Part shown: positions 1-9,881 of the stretch, in pieces
Layout of the letters: the number at the start of each line of letters is the position of its first letter
Numbering within the stretch: the first letter of the stretch is position 1
Origin: Halothermothrix orenii H 168
Lineage (GTDB): Bacteria; Bacillota; Halanaerobiia; Halanaerobiales; Halothermotrichaceae
NCBI RefSeq assembly: GCF_000020485.1
Contig: NC_011899.1
Span: 1,892,501 to 1,956,500 of the forward strand
DNA length: 64,000 nucleotides
Reading direction: 5' to 3'
Notes under the pieces: generated by a model
What the model was told of the DNA's origin: nothing
Seen by the model: the letters and a program-made list of their open reading frames with translations, nothing else
Database searches by the model: none
Made by a program: the position numbers and the translations under genes

Positions 1-1156
1 TGGTATCCTTTCTGGTCATCAGGGTTAAACTCCGGGTACTTCCTGATTCATCAGGAATATTAGTATCATCCCAGTCTATTTCAGAATCCTCTATTTTTAG
101 TTTAACCTGGCCATACCAGTCTTCATTGAGGTCATGCCCAAAGGATAAATTACCCCCTCTTCTATGTTCAACATATTTCTTATCCTCTGAAGTAACATCA
201 TCTGAAGTCTTATCATAAATGCTAATACCAAAAGAAGTAGGGGTTCCCAGAAGCCATGGTTCATAATAGTATATAGAATAATTCTGAACTTCGCCACCAT
301 ATTCCAGTTCAAAACCAAGGGTCTGGCCTTTTCCTAAAAGATTTCTTTCCCTGACATTAACATATCCAAACCACCCATCCCTGGTACTATGAGAAACACC
401 GAAGTTGGCATTTCCGGTTTTAGTCTCTTTAACTTCAATTACAAGGTCAAGTTTTCCAGGGTCATCAGTTGGTTTCAGGTTTGGTTTTACCTCCTGAAAA
501 AAGTTCAGCTTGAGTAGATTAAAATAACCTTCCCTGATCTTTTCAACATTAACTATATCGCCTTCCTCAATCTCCAGTTCCCTGCGGATTACATAATCTT
601 TGGTTTTTTCATTGCCTTTAATAATTATATCATTAAGACGGGCTTCATTCAGAGTTAAATAGAAAATACCATCATTAAATCTGACATCTTTATAATTTAT
701 AAAATAGCCATTTTCCCGGTACTTATTTCTAACATTATTCATTCCATCTCTGGCATCATTAATATTAAAAACCTGTCCTTCCATTAGACCCAGCCAGGAT
801 ATAATCTCCGGGTCCTTAAAAACCGTATTACCTGTTATTTCATAGCCCTCTATCAGGGGGTTTTCTGTAACTTCAAAAACCGCCATAAGCCCCCCTTCGT
901 GTGGCTTAACAAAGCCCCTTACCTCTTCAAAATAACCCAGTTTAGAAATTGCCTCCAGGTCTTTTTTGAATACTTCAGGATCAAAAACTTCACCGGCCTT
1001 TACTTTAACAACAGAAAGAATTTCTTTAGCCGGAATGTGTTCATTACCCTGTACTGTAACACCGGTTATTGTTTCCAACTCATCGGCCAGTACGGTTGTA
1101 CTAAAAGCAAATAATAATATTATTAACACCAGAACAGATTTATATTTAATCCTCAT
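1..1156 (-). CDS. bamA: BamA/Omp85-family outer membrane assembly protein (3' end outside window)
   Basis: The reading frame opens with an ATG at 1156 behind GAGGAGGATG and continues off the left edge (about 385 codons visible). It starts with a signal peptide (positive MRIKYK, hydrophobic core, cut near VLADE) and then POTRA-type repeats: 'ITGVTVQGNEHIPAKEI' and 'PLIEGYEITGNTVFKD' are typical POTRA openings. The later part (1..480) contains alternating aromatic and charged residues as in the Omp85 barrel. Omp85 proteins fold beta-barrels into the outer membrane, so the gene implies a diderm envelope. It follows a one-TM protein by 34 nt and is likely co-transcribed with it. The C-terminal barrel end cannot be seen; a TamA-type paralogue is possible because tamB lies nearby. 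Confidence 0.88.
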   Translation of the reverse strand, partial: MRIKYKSVLVLIILLFAFSTTVLADELETITGVTVQGNEHIPAKEILSVVKVKAGEVFDPEVFKKDLEAISKLGYFEEVRGFVKPHEGGLMAVFEVTENPLIEGYEITGNTVFKDPEIISWLGLMEGQVFNINDARDGMNNVRNKYRENGYFINYKDVRFNDGIFYLTLNEARLNDIIIKGNEKTKDYVIRRELEIEEGDIVNVEKIREGYFNLLKLNFFQEVKPNLKPTDDPGKLDLVIEVKETKTGNANFGVSHSTRDGWFGYVNVRERNLLGKGQTLGFELEYGGEVQNYSIYYYEPWLLGTPTSFGISIYDKTSDDVTSEDKKYVEHRRGGNLSFGHDLNEDWYGQVKLKIEDSEIDWDDTNIPDESGSTRSLTLMTRKDT

Positions 1157-1190
1157 CTATACATCCTCCTCATCTTCTTTTACTAAATTA

Positions 1191-1580
1191 TCAATTATCA
1201 ACAGTTAATTTAACATTAATCAAATGCGGCCCCTCCCTTTTATGTAAGTCAAGGGTCCGCTCTTGCCGGTAATCTTCTAAACTCAGTTTATAGTCTTCTC
1301 CTGAGAGTGGAAAAAGATTTAAGTAGGTAAAAATACCAACTATCACTAATACAAATATTAGTCCGATAACCGTTACCAGACCTGGCGACAGGGATATTTT
1401 AGACCTTTTTTTTATCTTCCCCTTGCGGGATGCCACACTAACTTCCCAGGCCTTTCTGGATTCTGATTCGGCCAGGGTTAATAATAATTCTCCTTCCAGG
1501 ACATCCCCGGCCCTGAACCTGTCCTCAGCCTTATCAAGCCATTTTCTGGCAAATGAAATATGCTTAATAATACCAGTCAC
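1191..1580 (-). CDS. Hypothetical single-pass membrane protein
   Basis: 129 residues, not recognised as a named family. Residues 1-65 are predicted cytoplasmic and helical, with a helix-hairpin look (residues about 8-45, 'KAEDRFRAGDVLEGELLL'), then a basic stretch (GKIKKRSK), one membrane helix at about residues 70-90 and a 38-residue, charged outer tail. The GTG start has only a distant Shine-Dalgarno (GGTGGTGA, about 11 nt away). It lies between a sigma factor and bamA on the same strand, 34 nt before bamA. Its topology would suit a membrane-bound regulator of the sigma factor or a small envelope-assembly helper; both are guesses from position only. Confidence 0.7.
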   Translation of the reverse strand: MTGIIKHISFARKWLDKAEDRFRAGDVLEGELLLTLAESESRKAWEVSVASRKGKIKKRSKISLSPGLVTVIGLIFVLVIVGIFTYLNLFPLSGEDYKLSLEDYRQERTLDLHKREGPHLINVKLTVDN

Positions 1581-1804
1581 ACCCGTATTTTCACCACCTT
1601 ATTATATTTTTCATATACAATATCAACTAAAGGGGTAAAAATACGACTACCTCTAAACCATCATAATCAGCGATTATATGACATTATTCCAGTTTATCTC
1701 TCACAAACTATATAACAACACTTAATTTCTTAAATTTATTCCCGTTATCAATTATACCAGCTACAAAATCATTTATTAAAATACTAAAAACCGCCGGAAT
1801 CATT
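1581..1804. other. Intergenic gap before the bamA transcription unit
   Basis: 224 nt without a gene between the sigma factor stop and the one-TM protein. It is AT-rich with several TATAAT-like hexamers on the minus strand (for example near 1596..1602 and 1672..1678) but none has a well-spaced -35 box, so no promoter is assigned. A promoter read by an alternative sigma factor is possible. Confidence 0.35.
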
Positions 1805-2434
1805 TTACAGAAGACCCCGGTATACAGACCAGGATAATTTCCCCCGTAATCTTCTAACAGCTTTCTTTTTTAAGCGGTGTAAATATGACAGGCTTATCCC
1901 CATTTCTCCGGCAACTTTTTTGGGTTTTTTATCCTTTAAATAGATTTCCCTGATAATATAACCTTCACGGGAGGGCAGGGAACCGACTGCTTTTTTTATC
2001 CTGTCCATTACTAAATTTTTTTCAACCCTGTCTTCCAGGTCGTCCCCTTCAGTAACCAGTTGTTCAAGAAACTCAGAACCTGCTGCCCTCAGTTCAGCAG
2101 GAATAGAACAGGCTGGAGCTTTTTTAAGATAGTTAATAACCCTGCCCCTGATATAATAAAGGGCATAACTGGAAAAAGACTTGCCCCTTTTATGATCATA
2201 TGAATCAATAGCATCAATAAGTCCCAGAGTCCCCTCCTGAATAAGGTCCATAACCACCTCATTATCCCGGGCGTACTGTCTTACTATTTTAAATACCAGA
2301 GGCTGATAAGAAGTTATCAACCTCTGCCGGGCTTCTGTGTCATTATAGTCTTTGTATTTTATCCATAACTCTTTTTCCTCTTCAGCTTCAAGTATCTTTA
2401 TTTTTCCTAACTGTTTTAGATAATCATTTATCAT
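1805..2434 (-). CDS. Sigma-70 family RNA polymerase sigma factor
   Basis: 209 residues. Region 2 is clear at about residues 43-110: core-binding 'DLIQEGTLGLIDAIDSYD' followed by -10 recognition 'FSSYALYYIRGRVINYL'. After a short, reduced region 3 comes a region 4 helix-turn-helix at about 150-200 (LPSREGYIIREIYL, then KKVAGEMGISLSYLHRLKKK). This architecture is that of alternative group 3 (SigB/SigF/SigG-like) factors rather than ECF factors, though no anti-sigma or anti-anti-sigma partner of the SpoIIAA/AB type is adjacent. It begins 29 nt after tamB and precedes bamA on the same strand, which suggests a role tied to the outer membrane; that is inference. Confidence 0.88.
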   Translation of the reverse strand: MINDYLKQLGKIKILEAEEEKELWIKYKDYNDTEARQRLITSYQPLVFKIVRQYARDNEVVMDLIQEGTLGLIDAIDSYDHKRGKSFSSYALYYIRGRVINYLKKAPACSIPAELRAAGSEFLEQLVTEGDDLEDRVEKNLVMDRIKKAVGSLPSREGYIIREIYLKDKKPKKVAGEMGISLSYLHRLKKKAVRRLRGKLSWSVYRGLL

Positions 2435-2463
2435 CAGGGACTTCTCCTTATTTAAGATTTTGT

Positions 2464-5400
2464 TTAAAATTTAAGATTGGTTTCAATGCTCAGCCTGTAA
2501 TCATCTTCACCATGCCAGCTTCCCTCAAAAACTGTATTTTCCCTTAAGAAATACTGAAAAGCTACTTCACTTTCCCGGCTATCTGGTTTTAAAGTAGTGG
2601 TATACTGTAGATAGAATCTATCACTTAAATATTTCCCGAGATAGATATTAACTTCCTGATTCCAGCCCAGATTGTAAGTATCGATTTCAACCCGGTCCAG
2701 CCTGAAGATATCCTTTAAAGTACTTTCTATATCCTCAACAATATCTATCTGGAGAAAACTATTAAATATCCTCATCACTTCCATCTTTACAGCCTGGTTA
2801 ACATCACCTTCAATAATTTCCTTTACTCCACCTTTACTGGTTAAAAGCTGCAATATCTGTTCCTCTGTTAGTTCGGGCCTGGAATGAAAGGTAATCATCA
2901 GCTGATCGGCCGCGCCATCCACCTGGGCCATAATTTTAACATTACCCACCTGGGTATAGGAACGGACATGGAGTTCAGGGATATACCCCAGGTATTCCCT
3001 GAAATTGGCCTCAGCGTACTCCAGAATAAACTTATTATTGTAAATATCAAAACTCCCCTGTCTGCTTGTCAGCGTGCCTTTCATCTGTAATTCATTATCA
3101 ATAAAACTGAGGCCAAGGCTTCCTTCCTGAATAAGGACATCTATATTATCATTTTTCAGGTATACTTCCTCACCCGGGTAAAGGGTTAAATCCAGGTCTG
3201 GAATAAATTTGACCCCTTCTCCACTCCCGGTTGGCCAGGAAAAGGGTATTCCAATGGTAAAATGATGGGTTATTAATTCCCCCTCAATTAATGGCCTGTT
3301 CAAGGGTCCAACCATTTTAACCCTGGGGTCAAACTTCCCCTCAAAGGATCCATGACTGAAGGGTAGATTCTTCCCCTGAAGGAAAATATCCCAGGTTTTA
3401 TCCTGATCAAAGGGGTATACATAACCTTCTATTCTAAAACTACCCCTGCCATACCTGCCGGTAATATTTTCCAGGTAAATCTCCTGCCCCCTGAAATTGA
3501 GATATCCTTTCATAAGTGAGAACTTTTCAGGAAGGCCGAGGTTAATACCACCACCTAACAGAAAGAGCCTCCCTCCGAAAGAGGGATCATTCATCTGGCC
3601 TTTAATGTAAATATTACCATCAGCATATCCTTCGAGATCAGGTAAATCAGGAATAGCTGAGGATATAATAGGAAGATAAACCCCATTAACACCGAGATAA
3701 AGGTCTATTTTCTCATTTTTATTAAAGGGTATAAAACCATCAACATCAATACTACTATCTTCCGGTAATAAAGCCGTCTGATTCAAATAAACCCGTTCCG
3801 GGGTTAACTTAACTTCCCCATTTATATTATTTATTTTAAATTCATTAACCATGGCTTCATCTATATTTATATTGAGGGCCAGGAGATAGTCATTAATATC
3901 ACCGGTCAGGTTACCGTTAAAATCAACCTGTCCGTCAATATTAACATTACTCCCCAGAAAACTGATTATCTTACCCAGATTGACACGGTCACCATCCAGG
4001 GTAATATTAAATTTATCACCGATACTCCCTGAAATTTTTAATTTATCTCCTTTGACATCAGAGCTAAAAACCTCAAGGTCAACCGCTGACCTGAGTTTCC
4101 TGAACTGCCCCGTTAACCTTATCCTCCCTCTGAGATAATAATCCTCAGGTATAGAAACCTTACTGGTTAAAAAGGGAGTAAGGTCAGATAATCTCCCCTC
4201 CCTGGTCTCCAGGGTTACATCTAAAAAAGGGTATTCTACCATTCCTGAGAGGTTATATTTACTTCGACCTACCTTAAACGACGAACCTTCCAGCGTCAAT
4301 TTACCGTTACTGTAATGATAATTACCTTCTATATTTTTTATTTCTTTTCCCTTATAGACCAAACTTCCCGGCCAAATTTCCCCTGAAATATCAGGTGCTT
4401 CAAATAAGCCTTTAATATTACCTGTCAGGTTAAAAGAACCGTCAACCTCAAGGTCAGGGTAAACATCATCAAGGTTAAGGTTATCTATTATATACTTCAG
4501 ATTTAACTGTCTGGTAACAGGGTTTATGGTACCGGCCACTTTTACCCGGGAGTCATCTTTTACCACTACCCCATCTTCTATATAAAAAGTATTGTTTTTC
4601 AACAATTTAAGCTTAAATTTTGCCGTGTTTATTTTAACGTCTCTGTTATTGTAGTTAATTACTGGATTATTACTACTTACATAACCCGTTAGCTCTGGAT
4701 TAGCTAAAGGCCCTCTGATTTTAAGTTCTGCATTAAGATTACCGGTTACCGGTAGTTTATGGCCACTTATTCCCTGGAAGAAATCATAGCCCAATTTTTT
4801 AATGGAAACACTGGTTTTAATCACCGGTTCACTGGCTGCAAAATTAATAACACCCTGTCCGTTTATTTCTGCATTTTCAAGTACAGTCTTTAAACGGTTA
4901 ATATACAGAGAACCCTTTCTATACTCCATAGAAGTATTAAAATTTTGAAAGACCTTATTATACAGACAAACCCTGTTCGAAGATAAGTCCATGGTAATAA
5001 AGGGATTTTCAAGATTATTCTTGATGCTCCCATTAATATTTACAAAACCGGCGAGGTCTTCCAGCACCTTTACATCCAGCAGATTTTGTATAACTTTACT
5101 ATTTATTTTTGAACCACTGTATTCAAGCTCAACCCTGGAGGTCGCTATATTAACTTTTCCCTGAAAAAAGATATCGCCATATTGCGCTTCCAGCTTTCCC
5201 TCATTTAAAATAAGGTTACCCCCGTTATACCATAATTCAGCAAAAACCCTATCCATGAGTATATCCCTGTATTGAGGGTTTATTACTTCAATATAACCGG
5301 TTATATCGGATCCGGTCAGGGTGTTGCCCTGGCCGCTTATTATCAACCTGCTATTTAGCTGCCCCTGTGATAAAGGTAAATTCAATTGTGGAAAATTTTG

Positions 5401-6756
5401 TTTTATAAAGGCAATTCTTATATCTGTACCTTTGAGGTTGAAACTATATAAACTGGTAGCCAGATCATATACTCCCCTTACCGAAATAGAATTATTATCC
5501 TGGAAATTACCTTCAAGTGAATCAATATAAATTATATTATCTTTATATCTTAATTCGGCAGCTAACTCCCCGATCTCATAGTTCTGGAATTCTCCTTCAG
5601 TCACATAAATATCAGTTAATACTTCCGGGGAGGTCATCCGCCCCAGAACTGTAATATCCAGGTGGGCCTGTCCTGACATATTTATAGCAGGGATATTAAA
5701 ACCAGTCCGAGAGAGGTTAACTCCTTCTGATACCAGGTGACCATAAATCCTGGGGATTTTTTCTTTATGGTTAAGCTCTCCTTTAAATGTATAGGGATTA
5801 CCGGCCAGATCAAATTTAAGTTTCTCAACAACCACCTGCTTTTGCCCTGAATCTAATAATATTATCCCCTGTATAGACGACAGTCTGTTTTCTGTCAGGT
5901 ATTCAGACTCTAGTCCGACCTGGCCCTGATTTAACTCCAGTTTTCCTTTATAATCAGTAATCTGACTGGTGTTACCCTCTAAATTTAAGGTCAATTTTCC
6001 CTTACTATCAATGGTCTGAACCGCGACTGGCAAATTTAACTCCCTGAAAATACCCTCAAGGCTTTTCAGTTCAAATTGACCTGTTCTCAGATTTACTTCC
6101 CAGTTATCCTGGCTGTATTTAATCCCTGCTTCCAGGTTATTAATCCTGACCTGTTCCACTTTATAATTATTATATTGTATTCCCTCAAGACTTACATCTG
6201 ACTTCAACAAAATTGTACCGGATTTCCCCGCTTCCTTTAAAACCAGGTAAGTATTACCCAACTCAATTTTCTGGTCTTTATTTATAGCGACAACAGTTCC
6301 ATTTTTAATTTCTACAGGAAAAAAGGGAATTGTAAATCCCTTTAAATCCCCGGTTTGATCAATAGAATCTGAGGGGGCTTCAAAATTACTAAACCTTAAA
6401 ACCGGGTCTTTTAATGATACCAGCTTAATATTACCAATCCAGTTATCTCTATTAAATAAAATACCCATCAAATTATAGTAAACCCTGACCCGGGGTGCTT
6501 TTATTGATAAACTTCCATCTTTAGTCTCAATCATTACCCCTTCCAGAGTTAATTGATTTAAAGGCCAGATACTGATATTATTAACCTCTAACCTGTTAAC
6601 CTGAGGAAAGGTATTTTCAATATAAAAAATAAGCTCATGTCTTGCTATTGTCAGAATCCGGTTCCCCTGTATTATTATTACACTTAATATAAAAACAGAT
6701 ATAAGTAATATAAATAGATAACGTTTCTTTGTCTTAAGGGAAAACTTTCCTTTCAT
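2464..6756 (-). CDS. tamB: TamB-like (DUF490) envelope biogenesis protein
   Basis: 1430 residues. A single N-terminal membrane helix (about residues 12-30) anchors it in the inner membrane. The rest is a very long run of beta-strand repeats with many 'I.G....' turns, as in AsmA/TamB bridge proteins, and the C-terminal DUF490 part (about 1150-1430) has the diagnostic 'LTEEQILQLLTSKGG'. TamB-family proteins form hydrophobic grooves that span the periplasm and help carry lipids or beta-barrel proteins to the outer membrane, working with an Omp85 protein; a bamA/tamA-like gene lies 1.3 kb downstream. The start at 6756 has AGGTG at suitable spacing. An upstream terminator (6872..6901) separates it from the S55 gene. 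Confidence 0.9.
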   Translation of the reverse strand: MKGKFSLKTKKRYLFILLISVFILSVIIIQGNRILTIARHELIFYIENTFPQVNRLEVNNISIWPLNQLTLEGVMIETKDGSLSIKAPRVRVYYNLMGILFNRDNWIGNIKLVSLKDPVLRFSNFEAPSDSIDQTGDLKGFTIPFFPVEIKNGTVVAINKDQKIELGNTYLVLKEAGKSGTILLKSDVSLEGIQYNNYKVEQVRINNLEAGIKYSQDNWEVNLRTGQFELKSLEGIFRELNLPVAVQTIDSKGKLTLNLEGNTSQITDYKGKLELNQGQVGLESEYLTENRLSSIQGIILLDSGQKQVVVEKLKFDLAGNPYTFKGELNHKEKIPRIYGHLVSEGVNLSRTGFNIPAINMSGQAHLDITVLGRMTSPEVLTDIYVTEGEFQNYEIGELAAELRYKDNIIYIDSLEGNFQDNNSISVRGVYDLATSLYSFNLKGTDIRIAFIKQNFPQLNLPLSQGQLNSRLIISGQGNTLTGSDITGYIEVINPQYRDILMDRVFAELWYNGGNLILNEGKLEAQYGDIFFQGKVNIATSRVELEYSGSKINSKVIQNLLDVKVLEDLAGFVNINGSIKNNLENPFITMDLSSNRVCLYNKVFQNFNTSMEYRKGSLYINRLKTVLENAEINGQGVINFAASEPVIKTSVSIKKLGYDFFQGISGHKLPVTGNLNAELKIRGPLANPELTGYVSSNNPVINYNNRDVKINTAKFKLKLLKNNTFYIEDGVVVKDDSRVKVAGTINPVTRQLNLKYIIDNLNLDDVYPDLEVDGSFNLTGNIKGLFEAPDISGEIWPGSLVYKGKEIKNIEGNYHYSNGKLTLEGSSFKVGRSKYNLSGMVEYPFLDVTLETREGRLSDLTPFLTSKVSIPEDYYLRGRIRLTGQFRKLRSAVDLEVFSSDVKGDKLKISGSIGDKFNITLDGDRVNLGKIISFLGSNVNIDGQVDFNGNLTGDINDYLLALNINIDEAMVNEFKINNINGEVKLTPERVYLNQTALLPEDSSIDVDGFIPFNKNEKIDLYLGVNGVYLPIISSAIPDLPDLEGYADGNIYIKGQMNDPSFGGRLFLLGGGINLGLPEKFSLMKGYLNFRGQEIYLENITGRYGRGSFRIEGYVYPFDQDKTWDIFLQGKNLPFSHGSFEGKFDPRVKMVGPLNRPLIEGELITHHFTIGIPFSWPTGSGEGVKFIPDLDLTLYPGEEVYLKNDNIDVLIQEGSLGLSFIDNELQMKGTLTSRQGSFDIYNNKFILEYAEANFREYLGYIPELHVRSYTQVGNVKIMAQVDGAADQLMITFHSRPELTEEQILQLLTSKGGVKEIIEGDVNQAVKMEVMRIFNSFLQIDIVEDIESTLKDIFRLDRVEIDTYNLGWNQEVNIYLGKYLSDRFYLQYTTTLKPDSRESEVAFQYFLRENTVFEGSWHGEDDYRLSIETNLKF

Positions 6757-6871
6757 AATTATACACCTGCTTCTGTTAAGTCATAACCTGCTATATCTTC
6801 CACTACATATAAATCATAATATATTTAACTGACCAATTCAAGGATATGATTTAGCGTATTATACCATTAAA

Positions 6872-6901
6872 AATACTCCGGAGCCCGGGCCCCGGAGTAT
6901 T
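6872..6901 (-). terminator. Terminator after the mbl/S55 unit
   Basis: Inverted repeat AATACTCCGG ... CCGGAGTATT with a GC-rich loop, followed on the minus strand by TTTTTAA. It lies 10 nt beyond the S55 stop codon, so it ends the mbl-S55 transcript before tamB. Confidence 0.8.
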
Positions 6902-6911
6902 GTTTGCTTTT

Positions 6912-8714
6912 TTATTTCTCCAATACCTGGTTTTCAGGTGCTTTATCAGCATCCGGCCGATTGTTTTTATCTACAATATTTATATCCAGGGTTAAACTAC
7001 CTTCAAGAACATAATCGGTTTTGACCGTTTTTTTAATACTGGGCTGGTTACTCTCTTCTTCATCTTTATCCCCTTTATCCCCCTGAGCAGGAAGCTCTTC
7101 CTCAGGAGAACCACTTTCTTTCCCTTCCCCGGACTCCGGTTTTTCATCCTCTGGCATCTGGGCCACCGGGTATCCGGGATACCCCTCAATAATAAGCTCA
7201 TTATTATCTGGTTGTTTCATAAAATCTTCGAGCATACTCTTAAAATCTTTATACCCGTTAACCTGTGCCTGATTTAATTCAGCCTCATTTTCCTGTTCCC
7301 CCCCGGGAGTAGGACCATAAGTCTGGGCCCTGGTAAAACCACCATCGATAGCAATACTGGTTCTACCCGGCTGAATATCTTCAGGAATTTTAACAGATAT
7401 GTTTCTGGTAAATGACTGACCACGGTAGGGATGTAAAGTTACTTCAAGCCTGAGGACATCCCCCGGTTTTACCTCCTTATTGAGAACCCTTGCCTCCTGG
7501 ACTAAAGCGACATTGTCATTATTTGAAACCTCAATATCAAGTTGAATGCTCATGATATTAACTTTTTTGAAGGGGTTTAAAGTAATCAAATCCAGAAGAC
7601 GATATAAATCAGTTAAAGCTAATGACGCAATATCTTCCCGGCTATAAAAAATATTGTTCTTTTCTATTTCTAGATCCGGTAGCCCGCTTCCTATAATTTT
7701 AACTTTAACCCGGGCTGTACCTTTTCCGATTCTATCAAGGGTATTATCGACAGCCTGCAGGGCTATATTGGTTGTTAAGGTTGTTAACAACCTTTCTTCC
7801 TTAATCAACTGAACCTTTATCAGGTCTTCAAACCCGGTCTCCCTGTCAACAACCCTGATATGAAGGGGAATAACTTCGGGAAAACTATGAAGCTCACCGG
7901 CTATACCGGCCCCCCTGTCTGCTGTTATCCTGCCTATTAATTTTGATGCAGGTGATCCCAGCTTGAAGGGTTGAGATATACTGGGGATAATCCCATTAAT
8001 ATAGGCCTTGCTTAGTAGATAATCAGTTTCCCCCCTGTTTAGAAAAGGATGACCGAAGGCCAGTATCTTATCCCCTTCAACATAGGTAACCGTTCCTATA
8101 GAAGCAATACTGACATCACCCCGGGCGAGCTGTACAGCAATCGCACTACCTGGTTTCAAATCATTATCAACCCCTGGTTTATTTTCATAAACACCACCCG
8201 GTATCAGCTCAACCCCATATCTTTTAAGATCATTTTCAAGGGCATTAAAGGCCCTACCCTCAAGACCACTGACAAATAAAGGAGTCTGCAATTTATCAAA
8301 CTGTAAGGTTTGATATTTTTCACTTTCCAGTAATTGAAGCATTTCCTTTATCGGGGTAACCAGGCCAAACCTGTGGTCACTTAATTGCCAGCCATAACCA
8401 ATAGCTCCAACTAGTTTTCCCTCAATATAGACCGGGCTTCCACTCATCCCGGCAGCAATACCCCCGATTTTCTCAATTTCAGACCCACCGGCTTTTATAA
8501 GAATATAGTCATCACCGAGGCCATTATTTTTAATAACATCTATAACCTTTACCGGGAACTCTTCAACCCGGTATCCATGGAAAACTGTTTTAGCAACACC
8601 TTCCATGCCCGGTTTTATCTGGTCAAGAGGTAATATATCCTGAGCTTGAGCAAAGCCCGCTGTAAGAATTATGATAACTGCTATGATTAAGAACTGGTTT
8701 ATTTTAAACCTCAA
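6912..8714 (-). CDS. SpoIVB-type peptidase S55 domain protein
   Basis: 600 residues. A signal peptide (residues 1-24, ending GFAQAQD) is followed by an S55-like domain to about residue 230. The serine motif 'GGIAAGMSGSPVYIEGKLVG' sits near residue 90 and 'ILAFGHPFLNRGE' near 225, the region expected to hold family residues. SpoIVB cuts SpoIVFA to switch on the mother-cell sigma K, but this protein is much longer, has a beta-rich middle, and ends in an acidic low-complexity stretch (about 500-560) and a final 40 residues of beta type. The TTG start is supported by AAAGGT about 11 nt upstream, a long gap. It follows mbl by 23 nt, so the two are probably one operon. A housekeeping envelope protease is as likely as a sporulation role. 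Confidence 0.8.
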   Translation of the reverse strand: MRFKINQFLIIAVIIILTAGFAQAQDILPLDQIKPGMEGVAKTVFHGYRVEEFPVKVIDVIKNNGLGDDYILIKAGGSEIEKIGGIAAGMSGSPVYIEGKLVGAIGYGWQLSDHRFGLVTPIKEMLQLLESEKYQTLQFDKLQTPLFVSGLEGRAFNALENDLKRYGVELIPGGVYENKPGVDNDLKPGSAIAVQLARGDVSIASIGTVTYVEGDKILAFGHPFLNRGETDYLLSKAYINGIIPSISQPFKLGSPASKLIGRITADRGAGIAGELHSFPEVIPLHIRVVDRETGFEDLIKVQLIKEERLLTTLTTNIALQAVDNTLDRIGKGTARVKVKIIGSGLPDLEIEKNNIFYSREDIASLALTDLYRLLDLITLNPFKKVNIMSIQLDIEVSNNDNVALVQEARVLNKEVKPGDVLRLEVTLHPYRGQSFTRNISVKIPEDIQPGRTSIAIDGGFTRAQTYGPTPGGEQENEAELNQAQVNGYKDFKSMLEDFMKQPDNNELIIEGYPGYPVAQMPEDEKPESGEGKESGSPEEELPAQGDKGDKDEEESNQPSIKKTVKTDYVLEGSLTLDINIVDKNNRPDADKAPENQVLEK

Positions 8715-8737
8715 GAAACATCATACCTTTCTTTTAT

Positions 8738-9772
8738 TTATTTTTTAAAATTGGCATCACTACTACGGACCAGAAGGGAACTGGATAACCTGTCCGCCTC
8801 CTCAAGGGCATACCCGGTTCCCCGGGCCACACATGTGAGTGGATCATCTGCCAGGAAAACAGGTACCTCTGTTTTCTGACTGAGTAATTTATCAAAACCA
8901 TGTAAGAGAGCTCCACCACCGGTCAGGATTATACCACGGTCCATGATATCTGAGGATAATTCCGGTGGTGTCTTTTCTAAAACTCTCCTTACAGCATCAA
9001 GGATAGCATGAAGGGGCTCTTCAAAAGCCTCAACAGTCTGTTCAGAAGTCATGGTTATATTCCGGGGTAATCCGGTCATAACATCCCGTCCCCTGACTTC
9101 AAACTCCTGATCTTCTTCAACATAAGCAGACCCTATATTTATCTTAATCTCCTCAGCTGTCTTTTCCCCGATAATAAGGTTATATTTATCTTTTATGTAC
9201 CTGATCAGGGCCTCATCAAACCGATCACCACCAACCCTCAGGGATTCACTTACAACCAGGCCTCCCAGGGATAAAACAGCAATCTCGGTAGTACCACCCC
9301 CGATATCAATAACCATACTACCCCGGGGTTCATAAATAGGAAGCCCGGCTCCAATGGCAGCAGCAATAGGCTCCTCTATCAAAAGGGTTCTCCGGGCCCC
9401 AACCTGCATAGAAGCCTCCAGGACGGCCCTTTTCTCCACACCGGTTATCCCGGCCGGTACACAGATCATCACAATAGGCCTTCTAAATAATCTTTTCCTT
9501 TTCATGACTTTGGTAATAAAGTGCTTTAACATTATTTCTGTAACTTCAAAATCGGCAATTACCCCATCTTTTAGAGGTCTAATGGCTACAATATTACCGG
9601 GGGTTCTACCCAGCATCCTCCAGGCCTCTTCCCCTACAGCCATTACTTTATTAGTGCCTTTTTCCAGAGCAACAACAGATGGTTCCTGCAGGACCATCCC
9701 CTTCCCCTTCACATATACAAGGATATTAGCTGTTCCCAGATCAATTCCTATCTTTTTAGAAAACGTCACCAT
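8738..9772 (-). CDS. mbl: MreB/Mbl actin-like rod-shape protein
   Basis: 344 residues, full length for MreB-family actins. The phosphate-binding loops are visible: '[18 protein letters not shown]' at the N terminus, '[18 protein letters not shown]' near residue 160 and '[13 protein letters not shown]' near 290. The protein forms membrane-associated filaments that direct sidewall peptidoglycan synthesis. I prefer Mbl over MreB because spoIIID lies directly upstream, as in Bacillus subtilis. The ATG at 9772 follows GGGGGAG. The S55 gene is 23 nt downstream. Confidence 0.93.
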   Translation of the reverse strand: MVTFSKKIGIDLGTANILVYVKGKGMVLQEPSVVALEKGTNKVMAVGEEAWRMLGRTPGNIVAIRPLKDGVIADFEVTEIMLKHFITKVMKRKRLFRRPIVMICVPAGITGVEKRAVLEASMQVGARRTLLIEEPIAAAIGAGLPIYEPRGSMVIDIGGGTTEIAVLSLGGLVVSESLRVGGDRFDEALIRYIKDKYNLIIGEKTAEEIKINIGSAYVEEDQEFEVRGRDVMTGLPRNITMTSEQTVEAFEEPLHAILDAVRRVLEKTPPELSSDIMDRGIILTGGGALLHGFDKLLSQKTEVPVFLADDPLTCVARGTGYALEEADRLSSSLLVRSSDANFKK

Positions 9773-9881
9773 TGTTTGTTCTCCCCCTCGATTCCTGTCC
9801 GTTAATTTCCTAATATATTATTCTATCTTTCGTAAAATTCTCCTGCAAAATTTTGTATATTCGTACTTTGTGTCTACCTTT

